This document shows, in pieces, positions 46,601 to 57,851 of a DNA stretch of 64,000 bases. Source of the DNA: Perkinsus marinus ATCC 50983 (Eukaryota > Perkinsozoa > Perkinsida > Perkinsidae); NCBI RefSeq assembly GCF_000006405.1, contig NW_003213889.1, positions 681,127 to 745,126 on the forward strand, given 5' to 3'. A program made the translations under genes and the position numbers. The notes under the pieces were generated by a model. The model worked only from the letters and a program-made list of their open reading frames with translations. It was not told the origin of the DNA and searched no databases. How positions within the stretch are numbered: position 1 is the stretch's first letter; each line of letters starts with the position of its first letter.

Positions 46601-48493
46601 AACAGACCCCTATGCGAACACCATCACAGCCATGTAATGATTATACCGCGCTCAAGATGCAACGAACCACATACACGAAGCTGCTGAGCGGAGGGTCACT
46701 TTTTGATGGTACAACAACATAACGGCGATTCTCACCTCAACCGTCGCTTCTCGACCTAGCCTCTCGAGATCTTTGAACTGAGACACCGAGAAAACCTTCA
46801 CATCACTTCAGCACCTCCCACTTAGCCCTCCTTATCAATGGTTATATGTATAGAGGAGGGCATCTAATATGTATTATATCTAATGAACTAGTAGTATTTA
46901 TAATAACCATATCTATATGGTTATTATAATATCAACTATATTTAATTATCAAGATACACGATAATAACATGTAATCACTATATTAATAGCTCCAGTAGTA
47001 GATATTATTCCAAATAACTAGTAATGTAATAATAGGATATATAGATTAACAATGATACCAGGAACACTTACCTGGAAGGTAGCGTCTTCTTTCCTAGCCT
47101 TGATAGCTCGTTCGAACTGAGAGCACACGGAAAAAATGTGAGGCAATGCGATCTCCAGCCGAAACCTTCACAAAGGTCCTCGAATTGGAACGAATCTCAC
47201 CAGAACAATATCACTCCTAAGTTGCTTCAGCGTATATGTATCCTGTCCTGCCCTTCTTCGTGATGCCGGTTCGAATTCCTTCCTCAGAGTAGATTGCCCA
47301 GCCTTCAGTATAGTCCCACAGACGTCCTTCTGTTCAGCTCGAGTTCCCTCCCTTTCGAGCTTTAGAAGGTCTTTCAGTGATGCCTGCGGTTCCGCATCCA
47401 AGTCGACGCCGTACTCCCTACCACAGCAAGCTGCTCTCTCTATTTTCCCACATGTACTCACAGTCCGTCGACTAGGAATGCCACAGTGAGCTCAGCGTCG
47501 GGCTTACTCCGCAGGACCAAAGGTTGATTACCGTTGTGGAAGGAATAGAAGTCACCTGTAGATGCAATCGGAAAAATCTGCAATCGACGAGGAGAGCCTA
47601 CCTCTATGCCAAAGTCGCCAATATAGGGTCTGCCCTGCATCGTTCTTAGCCCTACACTCTGAAGCCTGATGAACGAAGCTAGTCAAAACCGGGGCAACGG
47701 CTTTCATAGAAAACGTCAGAATGCTCACCCCGAACGCGTCTTCAGCAGCTTCTCCCAGGGACTTCGCCTGAACGGAGCAAGACACTGGAGGTATCGAAAA
47801 TGCCATAAGCTGACCATCCAAGCGTAGCAGCAACAGAGTAATGTCGATACTGCTAGTTCCCTCCAAGCCTACCTGTATGTCTGGAAGCAGGACTCCATCA
47901 CTCACCACTGGAGTGCTTCCATGTTCACCCCTTGTCTGCCCGCTGTCCCCGGATTCATTATTCAACAATCGATCTCTGTCCGACGTCCTCTTCTTCGACT
48001 ACAATTAATCAACATCAATAACCTCGCTATTGAAAACTGCTCATCCTCTACACTTACTTTGAACAGTCTTCCAAAGCAACTACCTCCAAAACACCCACGC
48101 CCTATTGAGACAGCACTAACCGTCGTCACTATCAAGCTTACTACACTTATACGCATTGGTAAAACTGAGTAAAGGCAAATCGAGAACCCAAGCAAGGCCG
48201 GTCGAGTCGCCATTGAATAACAAACACGGTGGAGGTATGTGTTTTTATCATGAAGATGTGCACATCAACAACGGGTGCCATAACAGTGGTACAAAATTTC
48301 AACGTGAGCATACAGCATGAGTCCACGAGAAAGACTACAGACAGTGCGGAAAGGTCAACGTACGAACCAAGTCGAAAGTATAAAGTCAATTTAACGAGGC
48401 GACTTGGGGGGTCCATGCCCGGAGGCTAGCGGCGACGTCGGAAGAAACCGAAAAGGCGATGCTGAAAAAAATGACACTTGTGGCGAACTCCAT
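43677..48493 (-). CDS. module-repeat cluster gene 2: signal peptide, one super-repeat, proline-rich tail
   Basis: ATG at 48493 opens MEFATSVIFFSIAFSVSSDV, a clear signal peptide. The linker AKSLGEAAEDAFG (about 47750) and strand segments LYWRLWHRG and ELTVAFLVDGL come next. Then unit 1 (GVDLDAEPQASLKDLLKLER, VCGTILKAGQSTL, YTLKQLRSDIVL), unit 2 (TCGEALKIGLEELYEKPDG, FTPIEVEARLKQV), unit 3 (LSCSLMMETFVSLAYNSRKE, ISILGLKGDLRK), and unit 4 (CSTALAEAVHLLYANSG, TKSDLVFDISR, then YLTAKQEAAKLEKG). The unit order is the same as in genes 3 and 4. The final exon, joined by a phase-true intron, gives WYQGKAGTFGARAHPLELSY, MDYLRYHGP and TGPPPKPLRRRSK, and stops at 43677. The tail recalls that of gene 4: tyrosine, proline-rich and basic. 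Family unknown; exon edges approximate. Confidence 0.58.
46840..47060. other. AT-rich intron-like segment in cluster gene 2
   Basis: A run of TATTA/TAATA-rich sequence, much more AT-rich than its surroundings, between two exons of gene 2. It may be a decayed repeat; no coding content. Confidence 0.45.
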
Positions 48494-48505
48494 TTCGATA
48501 GCGTT

Positions 48506-51500
48506 CTAATCATCAAGGTAGCCTAGATCATATTTCTGCATTTTCTGCTACCACTCCAACTCACCTTAGGTCGCAAGTCATTCTCGAACGCTTTCAAAGT
48601 GATCTCTGAGAGAGCCTTCCCCGAGCCGTATTTAACTTCTACGGCTCTCGCTAATGAGGTTCGGCAAATGGTCGCGACAACGTCGTCGTGTTTTTGACCA
48701 CCAAAATCCTCCGGCGTGATTGTAAACGACAACCTCACTCTAAAAAAGGGAACAACTCGAGGGATCTTCAACTGCAGGTATTCAATGCAAACTGCTGAGG
48801 TCAACAAGACTGTGAATACTTTCCGTTCGAGATCATGTGTGCTTTCATAGGCTCTGACAGCGGTCCAAAAGTACTGCCTGAGAGCCCAACATTGAGTAAT
48901 GTCAGTACACATTGTGATCGAAGAGAAAAAATACTATCTTACCATCACTTGGCCAGCTCCAAGATATTTCAGAACCGTATCCCTTCAGTGAGCACATCCA
49001 AGCAGATAGCGGTTCTCCACTACGAATCGTAGACTGTCAACCGACAAGTAGCGAATCAATGTTAGGAGGACCTCACTCTCGTGCGACGAGGCGTCAGGCC
49101 CTGGACCGCCTCATCCAGTGTCATCTGCTTGGGTGAACTTTTCCCCTTCGGAGGTGTTGACAACATGACAGGTCTCTCCAGGTCACTAGCAGTGATTGTA
49201 ATAAAGCCAGAGACACTCGAGGTAGCTCCTTACGTTAGAGAGCTCGTTCTCTCGAGGAAGTCCTTCAGCTTTCTCCTCTGCTTTTCTGACCGCTCGCTCG
49301 CCTGACACAAACCTATACATTGTAGTGCTGGGACAAGAACACGACTCACCCGTTTCACACGAGTGTCGAAATCCAAATCACTTTCGATGCACGCAGACGA
49401 TCTATGCAGCCACTGAAGCGAGCAAAGATCATGTCGAGGCCCGGAAGCTACTGCAGTGGCCGTGTGCACTCATCTTACTGGGAAACTCAAGGAAAGCGGT
49501 GGCTCGACTTGCGCTGCCTTCTTATTCTTCTTGGACTTCTTCTTCTTGGATTCCAAGTGCGGTAGTGCTTCATTCAAGTACTGGCAAAAAAACGAATACA
49601 CGAAGGATCGTCCAGACTTCGACCCTACTCGTTCCATGTCGTACACCATCTCGTAGGGCGTCATGATATCCATACTGACCTCCGTATCACTGTCATAGAG
49701 TATATTGAAAGCTTCATGTAGAGCCTCCGCGCACGGAAGTGCTCCTCCCGCCCCGGCACCGCCCATCTCAATGAGGACCGGTATCGCCCTGCAATCATAA
49801 GAACTACGACCGTGAGAATTTAAGCAGGAGATCCAACGCCAAGAGTTCAGCTACCAGCTCAGTTCAGGATTCTCAACAATTGCTCCAAAAATGTACAAAA
49901 AATACGAAGAAAATTAGGGAGGGAACTACGATCCTCTCCTTTCTGGTAAGCAAGGGAAAACAAAAACTGTTTACTTTTTCCAAAAGGTGAATACAACAGC
50001 GTGATATTCTTTGATGTCGTCCGCATTCAGATTCCCCGAAAGAGGCAACACAGGGCCCTTATACTGGCCTGCCACAGAAAGCAACAGCTGCTATTCAGGT
50101 CGAAGGGGGCATCCAAATTCTGCCTTTATCATAGCTTTCCCACTCGAACTCGTGAACACCTCTCAAACTGCATGTCCGCCGTAGGATGAGGTCACCAGAC
50201 TTCTCTGACTTCTTGGAAGTCTGAGATCAGAGAGTAAGATGATAACGCACAAGGCAGCCCTCACCCGTCGCCCAGATTTCTTCACATTTATTTCAACAGT
50301 CGCATCCCGTACATCTCCTAGAGTAATATGCTGAATGGAGAAGGCACGATCAACAGTATTATTAGTGCAACAGTTCTACACTAATTCTCAAATCTTCTGT
50401 GAAGATCAACCCGGCGAAGCCTTCACGCTGAAATAACATACTCTTTACACACATCCCAAGACTGAATAGGAGCCCACCCGTCGGATGTCCCCAGCCAATG
50501 CAGTGAGAGAGAGCTCATCCGACACGTAGTCCGAGCCGTATGTGCTACTGACAGCATACTCCATAGCGGCCTTGCAGTTGAGCCCAACTGGCGAGATAAT
50601 CTGCTTCGGCTCGCCTATGAAAACTCCGAGTACCCTGATGATAGGAGATATAATCGCTGAGGAAAACACGCGTACAAGCACTCACTTGAAGTCACTGTTA
50701 CTGATGTATTCAAGCTCCAACATATACTTAGCCTCGGGTGGGCCAAATATGACCTTGTTCTTAAGTGTTGCCTTGCCAACTGAAAAAAGGGTACCATTTC
50801 ACCACTGAGCACATACTAGATCGCTACTTACCAGAAGACAGTAAACTCATGTGGATAGTATAGAGACCGTCCGCTCCTCGACAACCAAGCGTCTGCACAG
50901 TATAGAGTCAATATTCATATCGCCAGGACACTTTTCTCACTTCAACTGGAGGCGTAGCCTGCGTTATCTCAATGAGAGAGGAGGGCATCTGACCAACACA
51001 AAAAGGGACAAGTTTGGAGGCCAATCCCACTAGATATGCTTACCGTCGCAGCACTTCTCTCTGCATTCTGTTTCTAAGAACCAAAACGAGAAATGAGTTT
51101 ATGACTCAACGAAGTTACATTGAAGAGTTTGAGCGTTCAGACTTACCCTAAACTGTTCGAGCAACTTGATCCGCTTTGATTTTGCAGTCTTCGACGCCAG
51201 CTTGGCCATCTAACGCAGAAGTGAGATGAGTCCTTCAGACCATCGAGCACACCCACTTCTGTGAAAGCTTCCTCCAGCTCAATGGGTGACAATTGTGACC
51301 GCTGGTTGCTGAAAGCAGCAGCGTAGCCGATACCCTCTAGGCCTGCCTGGAAGATATTAGAACAGGTAGGCGGGGATATTCCTGAGGCGACTGTGATAGG
51401 GAAGTACCTGAGGCACCAAGGTAATTTCAAGTAACTAACGCATAGCAATTGTGAAGGAGTTGAAGAACCTACCAATCCTTGTATATGAAACACATCGTGC

Positions 51501-54500
51501 CAGCCGGCCCCCAAGCCGACTGCCTCTTGTTGGCGCACTCAACTGAGAGGAAAAGGTCAGAACTGAGTAAATGACGATGACGCTGTTGGGAGGTGATACT
51601 CATAATGTTGCTTCTTACCTCCACTTAACGACCACATAAGATCAAATCCCGGTACGTGACAAATTTGGCCATCCCAGCAAGCTCCTGAAATTGACAAGTA
51701 TGAGGGTTCATTAATGACTGTGAGGAATTGAATACATCTCAAAACGACAAGCGATACAAAAGTGATATTGTGTCACCGGTGAGATAGCCTTGTTGGCGAT
51801 AGTTGACAAGTTGTAGGCCTGAGGAACAAAAGTAGGCTCTTTGGCCGTGGGAGCATGTGCCTTACCTCGAATATGGTGCGGTCACTAATATTAACCTTTG
51901 CTCTCATTCCATCACGTCGGGCGAACTAAAATGGCATGCTGCGGAGTTCGTAGTGCGGATAGAGAAGCGCACCTCCCAGCAGAATACCTACCATGATTAT
52001 ATCACTTCTTAGATCATCGTAGCTGATCTTCGAGTAGTCGTCGGGATCATATAAATCAGAAAGCCCCTCTTGTAGAGCTGTTGAGCATACACTTCGTTCG
52101 CTGGAGAATCGGTCAGTGCCCAAACGCCATGGGCCATCACTAGCAGATCCCAACGCCAAGGCTCTGTCAAGCCTCAATGGTATTCTCACGCTGTATGGCC
52201 TGAAGCAGTGCATCAACGGTGCGCCAGTCCTTGTTCCCTTTTCCTCACCGGTCGTTAACGCGAAAGATTACTTGCCACTTTTCCTCGCTGATCGCATTGA
52301 AAGTGGTAGGAGTGTCATATAAATGCGATGGTGGTTCCTTGGCTAACAGCATCATCACATATCATGCACTCAACTCCACTATGTCCCTTACGCCAAGCAC
52401 GAATCGTCCAATTCACGCTCCTCTGGCCCTGCCCAGACGAGTCCATCACGTAGCACTCAGTGACCTGAACGAACAGCTCTGAGACATAGACAGACGAGTA
52501 GGCTCACTTGGAGAGCCTTCTCAGCCAAGTAGCCTAGGGAGTATACCTGAGGCGAATACTCCTCCTGCCAAATGGCAAACCATAGAGTATGTTACCTTCA
52601 CCGGCTCAGGACTGCTACCAGCCGCGCTCTCTGTGGAGGCGCGTTGTCGGAGCAATTGGTTGATTCGGTTGTCAACGTCGTCTAGCTCATCTTTATTCAC
52701 TTGATAGTATTGTTTATTCTTTCTCTAAAATAAACAATATCGCAGCTACTCAGAGTTTACAAGCAGATAGGAGCAATAGCGATGCCCCCCAAGGAGCCTT
52801 ACCCATCTCAGCGGGACCAAACAGTCGAAACACGAGCTCTGGTGGGAAAAGGAGGCCGATACAAGGCAGAGGAGTATGAAGATTCGGCGAACCATATTAG
52901 ATCAATCGATAAAGGGATGCAACACAGACGGCGATGCGGAGGCAACTCGACGACTCAAAGTAGCAGACAGGAACACCAAACATGGGAGCTACATATGCAT
53001 ACAGTGGGGCGTTAGGGTCTGGATGAAGAGGGCTATTAAATAGCAGTAAACCTTGCATGATTCAACTGAGGGAAAAACAATGAGATATGACTCATATCCG
53101 TCGTTCGTAGATATTCAAAAAAATGGCAACAAGCCGCTGGGTTGAACCCAGTAGAACGAGAGCTCGTCAGTCAACTCGGAGGGTGTATGTCGTACCAAAA
53201 TTATCAGTTCGCCCTGGTCTTTTGTCCTATCGATCGTTTCTATCTCCCGTAACCTCATCAAAGCATCAAACGCACTTTGGAAACAGCCAGCAGTTTGAGT
53301 ACGACTCGACAGAGGGACGACTACTTCTTTTGACCTGAACAGTCTGCCTACTCACGACTGAGTCTCCCCAGTGCTTAACGATCTTCATCTAGCGGTTGCT
53401 GTGGTGAACACCAACCATCGTTTGACTCACAAGAAGGGTTTTGCAGCGGCAAAGACTGCTGTTACTGGTTTGAGGTTGAGCTTATTCTCATTGTTGAACT
53501 GCTTAGGTATCACCTTTGTGAACTTACCTAAGTCACCAGAGACCACAGTTCGCCCAAGAGGAGTTACTCACCTGCTTCGAACACTTTCCACTTCAGTGTC
53601 ACTGGGACGTAGAGCCCATTTTGTTTGGTCTCAAAGTCGAGATGACATAGCCTCTCGTGAGCGTGCGCCTGTTGACCAGTGATACATAACCATTTAGTAT
53701 TGACGACCAACTTTCAGCAGTTTTTTCCGAAACACGTCCATCAGGATTTTATCGCCGTTTCTAACGTCCGTCCCAGTTTCAAGTTTCAGCCATACTTTGG
53801 CGGCATCGAGGAGTACATCGCATTTTGGTAGGTTGTTGAGTGAAGGCACTGAGACAGCGTCTTGATGTATGCTGAGGAAGAGAAGTTCCGGCTGGCGTGG
53901 TATGCGTCCGAAGCTTACAACTGGTCAGCACTCATAACAACTACGATCATATTCCCAAGTTTCGGGAAATGGCGATTTAATATAAGCCCAGGATAGTCAC
54001 CTAGATAGGCGCATTGATAGTAGTTGTCGAGCGAAATACGCCCACTCATTCTGAAGACGCGCCAGCTGAGCAGAGGTTCCTCGTCTGAAGTCGAATCGGG
54101 AGAATCGCACTGATAGGAAGGTTCATGAGGAGCTTTTCTCGAGTGAGGCTCCGACAAGATTGCATTCCGAGCGATATAGGCTAGAGTCGGGATCTGGAAG
54201 AGTAAATCATCACTCGCCGCAGACTGTGACCAACCTTAGGCTTCGAAATATCTTGTAGGGATGCAGTAGTAATGTTCGAGAGTAGTGAAAACAAGAACCA
54301 CAGCAGGCGGGAGCGTCTTATGATAGGATGGACCGTCATAGTAAGTTAACATTTTCGAGTTAACATTCCCCCCCCCCACTATTGTTTAACATAACTTGTA
54401 TCATTTACTCGAGACAGCAATGGTATCCTGCTCTTCACACCATGCACGTACCACATAATTATAATTCCAACTCTTTATGAGGGCCTGACGATGCTCGCAG

Positions 54501-55431
54501 GCTCCATGACGGTTGAGCCTGTACTGCAGGTGGCCGCGTTCGGCATGTTACTAGATGGCCTTCTAGCATTTAGATGGAGTCTCGGGACACACTCTGGTCG
54601 CTTGGGGAGGTCAGCCGAGAGCCTCACTCTGTCTGGGAAGAGCGGTGGGGTTGATACTATCGTAGGATCAGGCAGGTCATCCGCGACACAATGAGCTGGA
54701 CGAACGGCCTATAGAGAGCTGACGATGAGGAATGTCAGCCGCGGAAGACGAAGGGGCTGTAAGTTCAGCCTGGAACTTTGCAATAGCCATGCATACCGAC
54801 TTGAAAGTACAAAGTATTACCGAGTTAGGCCTCTAACAACTAGATAACAATGTTATCTCTATGCTGCGCGAGACGAGCAAGCAATCCGGAGGATTTCAGT
54901 TTACCTCAGAGTCCTTTAGAGAAATTTCTTCGATGCAGCTCTTTCCCCCGTCTATGGTAAACTTATCATCATTCCGTATTCGGCTTGCAACAGGTTCCAC
55001 ATACCCCGACGAGGCGTTCTAAGAAAATTTATGACAAACGTATCTCATCAAAAAAGGATTCCGACCCGATCTAACTGCAGTTTGTGTATATAGCCGTCAT
55101 AAGCTCGCTTCACCTTGGCCAACAGCTTACCATATGCTTCGTCCTGTACAATAATCGCCTCCCACAGATCGGAGTATACCTTCAACTTCGCCGCACCTAC
55201 AGCAAATCTCCAAGCGCCACAGCTTATCTCTATACCCATAGACAGGTCCACTGTTAGCTGGCGTGAGCGTCTAAGAGCACTTGGTTGACGAGGATGGACA
55301 GGTGCTGCTACAGACGACGTAGTACGATGATGAGGTGGTCCGGGCCTCGTTTGCCCAGGGATATTGCTGGCTTCTCGTAAAACTCTAGTTTGAGCGGTAT
55401 GTGGCCTATAGGAGCATTCGTTCTCGCACAA
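48506..55431 (-). CDS. module-repeat cluster gene 1: long modular protein, 5' end unresolved
   Basis: At least eight Cys units are visible: ISCGAWRFAVGAAKLKVY (about 55200), PKCDVLLDAAKVWLKLETG (about 53820), GCFQSAFDALMRLREIET (about 53250), CSTALQEGLSDLYDPDDY (about 52080), TCSNIFQAGLEGIGYAAA (about 51350), NCKAAMEYAVSSTYGSDY (about 50560), CAEALHEAFNILYDSDTE (about 49720) and CRTSLARAVEVKYGSGKA (about 48650). Strand-rich units between them include LSWRVFRMSGR, VTLKWKVFEA and VNWTIRAWRKG. The middle four units are in the super-repeat order of the other genes. The C-terminus is either DLRPK plus an intron and KYDLGYLDD with stop at 48506, or a stop at 48523. The first exon could lie at 55.4-56.0 kb, where two frames look hydrophobic, but I could not choose a start. 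Function unknown. Confidence 0.5.
54368..54377. repeat. C10 homopolymer
   Basis: Ten consecutive C bases in non-exon sequence of gene 1. It is a likely site of length error or polymorphism. Confidence 0.95.
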
Positions 55432-56158
55432 GTATTGACCGTACCACCCACCGGCGCACTTCCCTCGACTGCGGCCTCCTCCTCATCTCAGTGCACAGCG
55501 CCGACCGCGGTCTGGTAAGGTTAGGCTTAGTAGAGCTCGTTGGCTGAAGCGTACCTGTGTGAATCTCGTGCATAGAACACCTTTAGATAGCCTACTTGAT
55601 ACGCTGTCGGCTCCAGTATGGCCATCTCCACCTGCTCTCTTCCTCAAAAGCTCTCTATCCATATCACTACACGGACCACTTATGACTGATTCAACTTCAA
55701 CTACATGCTATCGATCCTACTATGATGCGTGTGTTCACAATGGCAGCGCCCTCTCTACGAGACGGATGTCGTATATATCCTAGTACTATGGAATTGAGTG
55801 GTTCGGGCAGACACGGAATATTTTCGGGCGGGCGGTAGTTCTTTTCGCGTAGTGAAATTTGGCTAGGCAGTGAGCAGCTTTGGCTCAGCCGAGAGAAGCG
55901 ACCCATTGACACATTTGAAACAGCATAACGAGTATGTTGATTGGACAGCTTTTCAGGCATGAAAAGTTTGACTGATGCTGTGAGCAGCAAGCAATAGAAT
56001 AGGTCCAAATCACCATACAGTTCGACAGTATTGTCCTGACTTCAAGCTGCCGTATCCTGCTTCTCCTCAACTACTGCATGCCTGGAGAGTTGTGGTCGTA
56101 TTTGGCCTCCCTTGAAATGTGTGGCTGATGCTCGTCACACGCATTCATATTACAGGCC

Positions 56159-56515
56159 TATTCAGGAATCTATTTGCCGAATAGGGGGGCCGCTATGCCA
56201 CGGACTATTCCATTCAGGAATCCAAATGCCGAATAGGGGGGCCGCTATGCCGCGGACTATACCATTCAGGAATCCAATTGCCGAATAGAGGGGCCGCTAT
56301 GCCGCGGACTATACCATTCAGGAATCCAATTGCCGAATAGAGGGGCCGCTATGCCGCGGACTATACCATTCAGGAATCCAATTGCCGAATAGAGGGGCCG
56401 CTATGCCGCGGACTATACCATTCAGGAATCCAATTGCCGAATAGAGGGGCCGCTATGCCGCAGACTATACCATTCAGGAGTCCAATTGCCGAATAGAAGG
56501 GCCGCTATACCAGCA
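56159..56515. repeat. 52-bp minisatellite, seven units
   Basis: Unit of 52 bases containing TTCAGGAATCCAATTGCCG and GGGCCGCTATGCCGCGGAC. Units start (at TTCAGG) at 56161, 56213, 56265, 56317, 56369, 56421 and 56473. The central units are identical; the outer ones carry substitutions, the usual pattern for unequal exchange. Confidence 0.95.
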
Positions 56516-57789
56516 GCCAGGGAATTCTCATACACGAGTGAGTAGAGACAATAATTATGTACTTGTCTTTTCTTCATTGGACCAAATATGAACAGGCTAT
56601 CCCGATGGGGATGTTCTTGATCTCATCATTGCTGTTGTGTTGGTGTCACTCAAGGCTAGTACTGTAGTACCAACTCGTGTAATAATAGATGCAGTGGTCC
56701 AACTTTGGGACGACAAGGTGGAAAGTGAGTTCGAATATTTTGTAGAATAGCACACTCTGGTAATAAGCCGACTAGCGGGTGTTAATGGGAAGTCCTCTGC
56801 TCTAGTGTGCTGGTGTTGGTACGAATGGACCGAGTCTGAGGTGTAGGGTGGTAATAGTGTTTGTTGGTGTAGGGGGAGCCGAGATTGAGATGACGACAGA
56901 CGGCGATCATGCCCCTAGTAATGCCAGTGGAATACGCTTGTTAGTACTGCACTCGTCTGAGTCTATGACCAAGCGTACGACATGTTCCTTGTGGACTGCT
57001 AGTGGGACTCGCTTGAATCAAAGTTTGTCCGAGGAGCTGTGAGGGTGGAGATTGTTTATTGTTCCTGAGTGTGTGTCTGTAGTTACAACGACGATGATAC
57101 ATTTCCTATCAAAAAAAGCGGATCCCGAGAAGCTCTCGGTTTAAGGTCTCCCCAGTAAGGGGTTCCAACATCCTTAACGGATCCTTTTATCCGTTTCCGC
57201 ACGCCCTAGGCGCGCGCTCAATGCAAATTCGCTATCTTTTATTGATGTTGCAAGGCGGATTCGGTAGAATTGGCTTGTGTTGAGGCCTGCAGAGCGGTAA
57301 TACGTGTTACCAAGAGGTATCTTGAGCTCGTCAGTGATGGCCTTGAGGAGAAGTCGTCGACCCGGGCGGACGTAACGACGTTCATCCAACTCAAATTACG
57401 AGGTGGAAGTCCCCCTCGCACACGAGGGCTTATTTCCTCGTGTTAGCAGCACTGCATGTCGGTCAGTCTCTGACTATGTATGCTGGAGTGCTACTGAGGA
57501 CGGTGTCGTGTTTAGTGGATCCATGAATCGGAGACAGGTTGCACAATAGGGGACTTGCTCTGCAGCTTTTGCTTGCGTCACGCGTAGCTGTGGCCTCTGC
57601 ACGCATGCGCAAACGCGGGCTGAAGCCTTTTGTAGCCGCGCTAGTGAGGGAATTTTCTGCGTTTCTGCCAAGCGTTAGCAGGCGAACTAATTTTCATATT
57701 TCGGAGTACCTATCGGGGTTCTGGAAGTTAGTCACGTTTGATCTTCAAGGGGTAGGAATCCTGCATGATTTTTTCTCAGGCTTTGTCTG
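56516..57789. other. intergenic region upstream of eEF3
   Basis: 1.3 kb without a supported gene. Near 57100-57200 there are short inverted repeats (CGGATCC and GGATCC...ATCCG type). Small frames on both strands show no motif. Confidence 0.4.
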
Positions 57790-57841
57790 TTGTTTCTATA
57801 CGTTCCTTCCCCCCTCTTTGTTTCTTCCCCCTTCTACGTAG
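57790..57841 (+). promoter_or_regulatory. pyrimidine tract and AG acceptor before the eEF3 start
   Basis: A strongly pyrimidine-rich run (TTCCTTCCCCCCTCTTTG, then TTTCTTCCCCCTTCTACGTAG) ends in AG at 57840-57841, eleven bases before the ATG. No upstream coding exon joins it, so it could be a spliced-leader trans-splice acceptor or the 3' end of a 5'-UTR intron. Confidence 0.5.
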
Positions 57842-57851
57842 ATAAAGCACT

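Noticed and set aside
52782-53682. Plus-strand open frames (52782-53015, 53123-53338, 53371-53682)
   Set aside because: They are antisense to exons and introns of cluster gene 1 and have no recognisable features.
56159-56515. CRISPR-like array
   Set aside because: Whole 52-bp units are repeated without unique spacers, and the genome is eukaryotic; this is a minisatellite.
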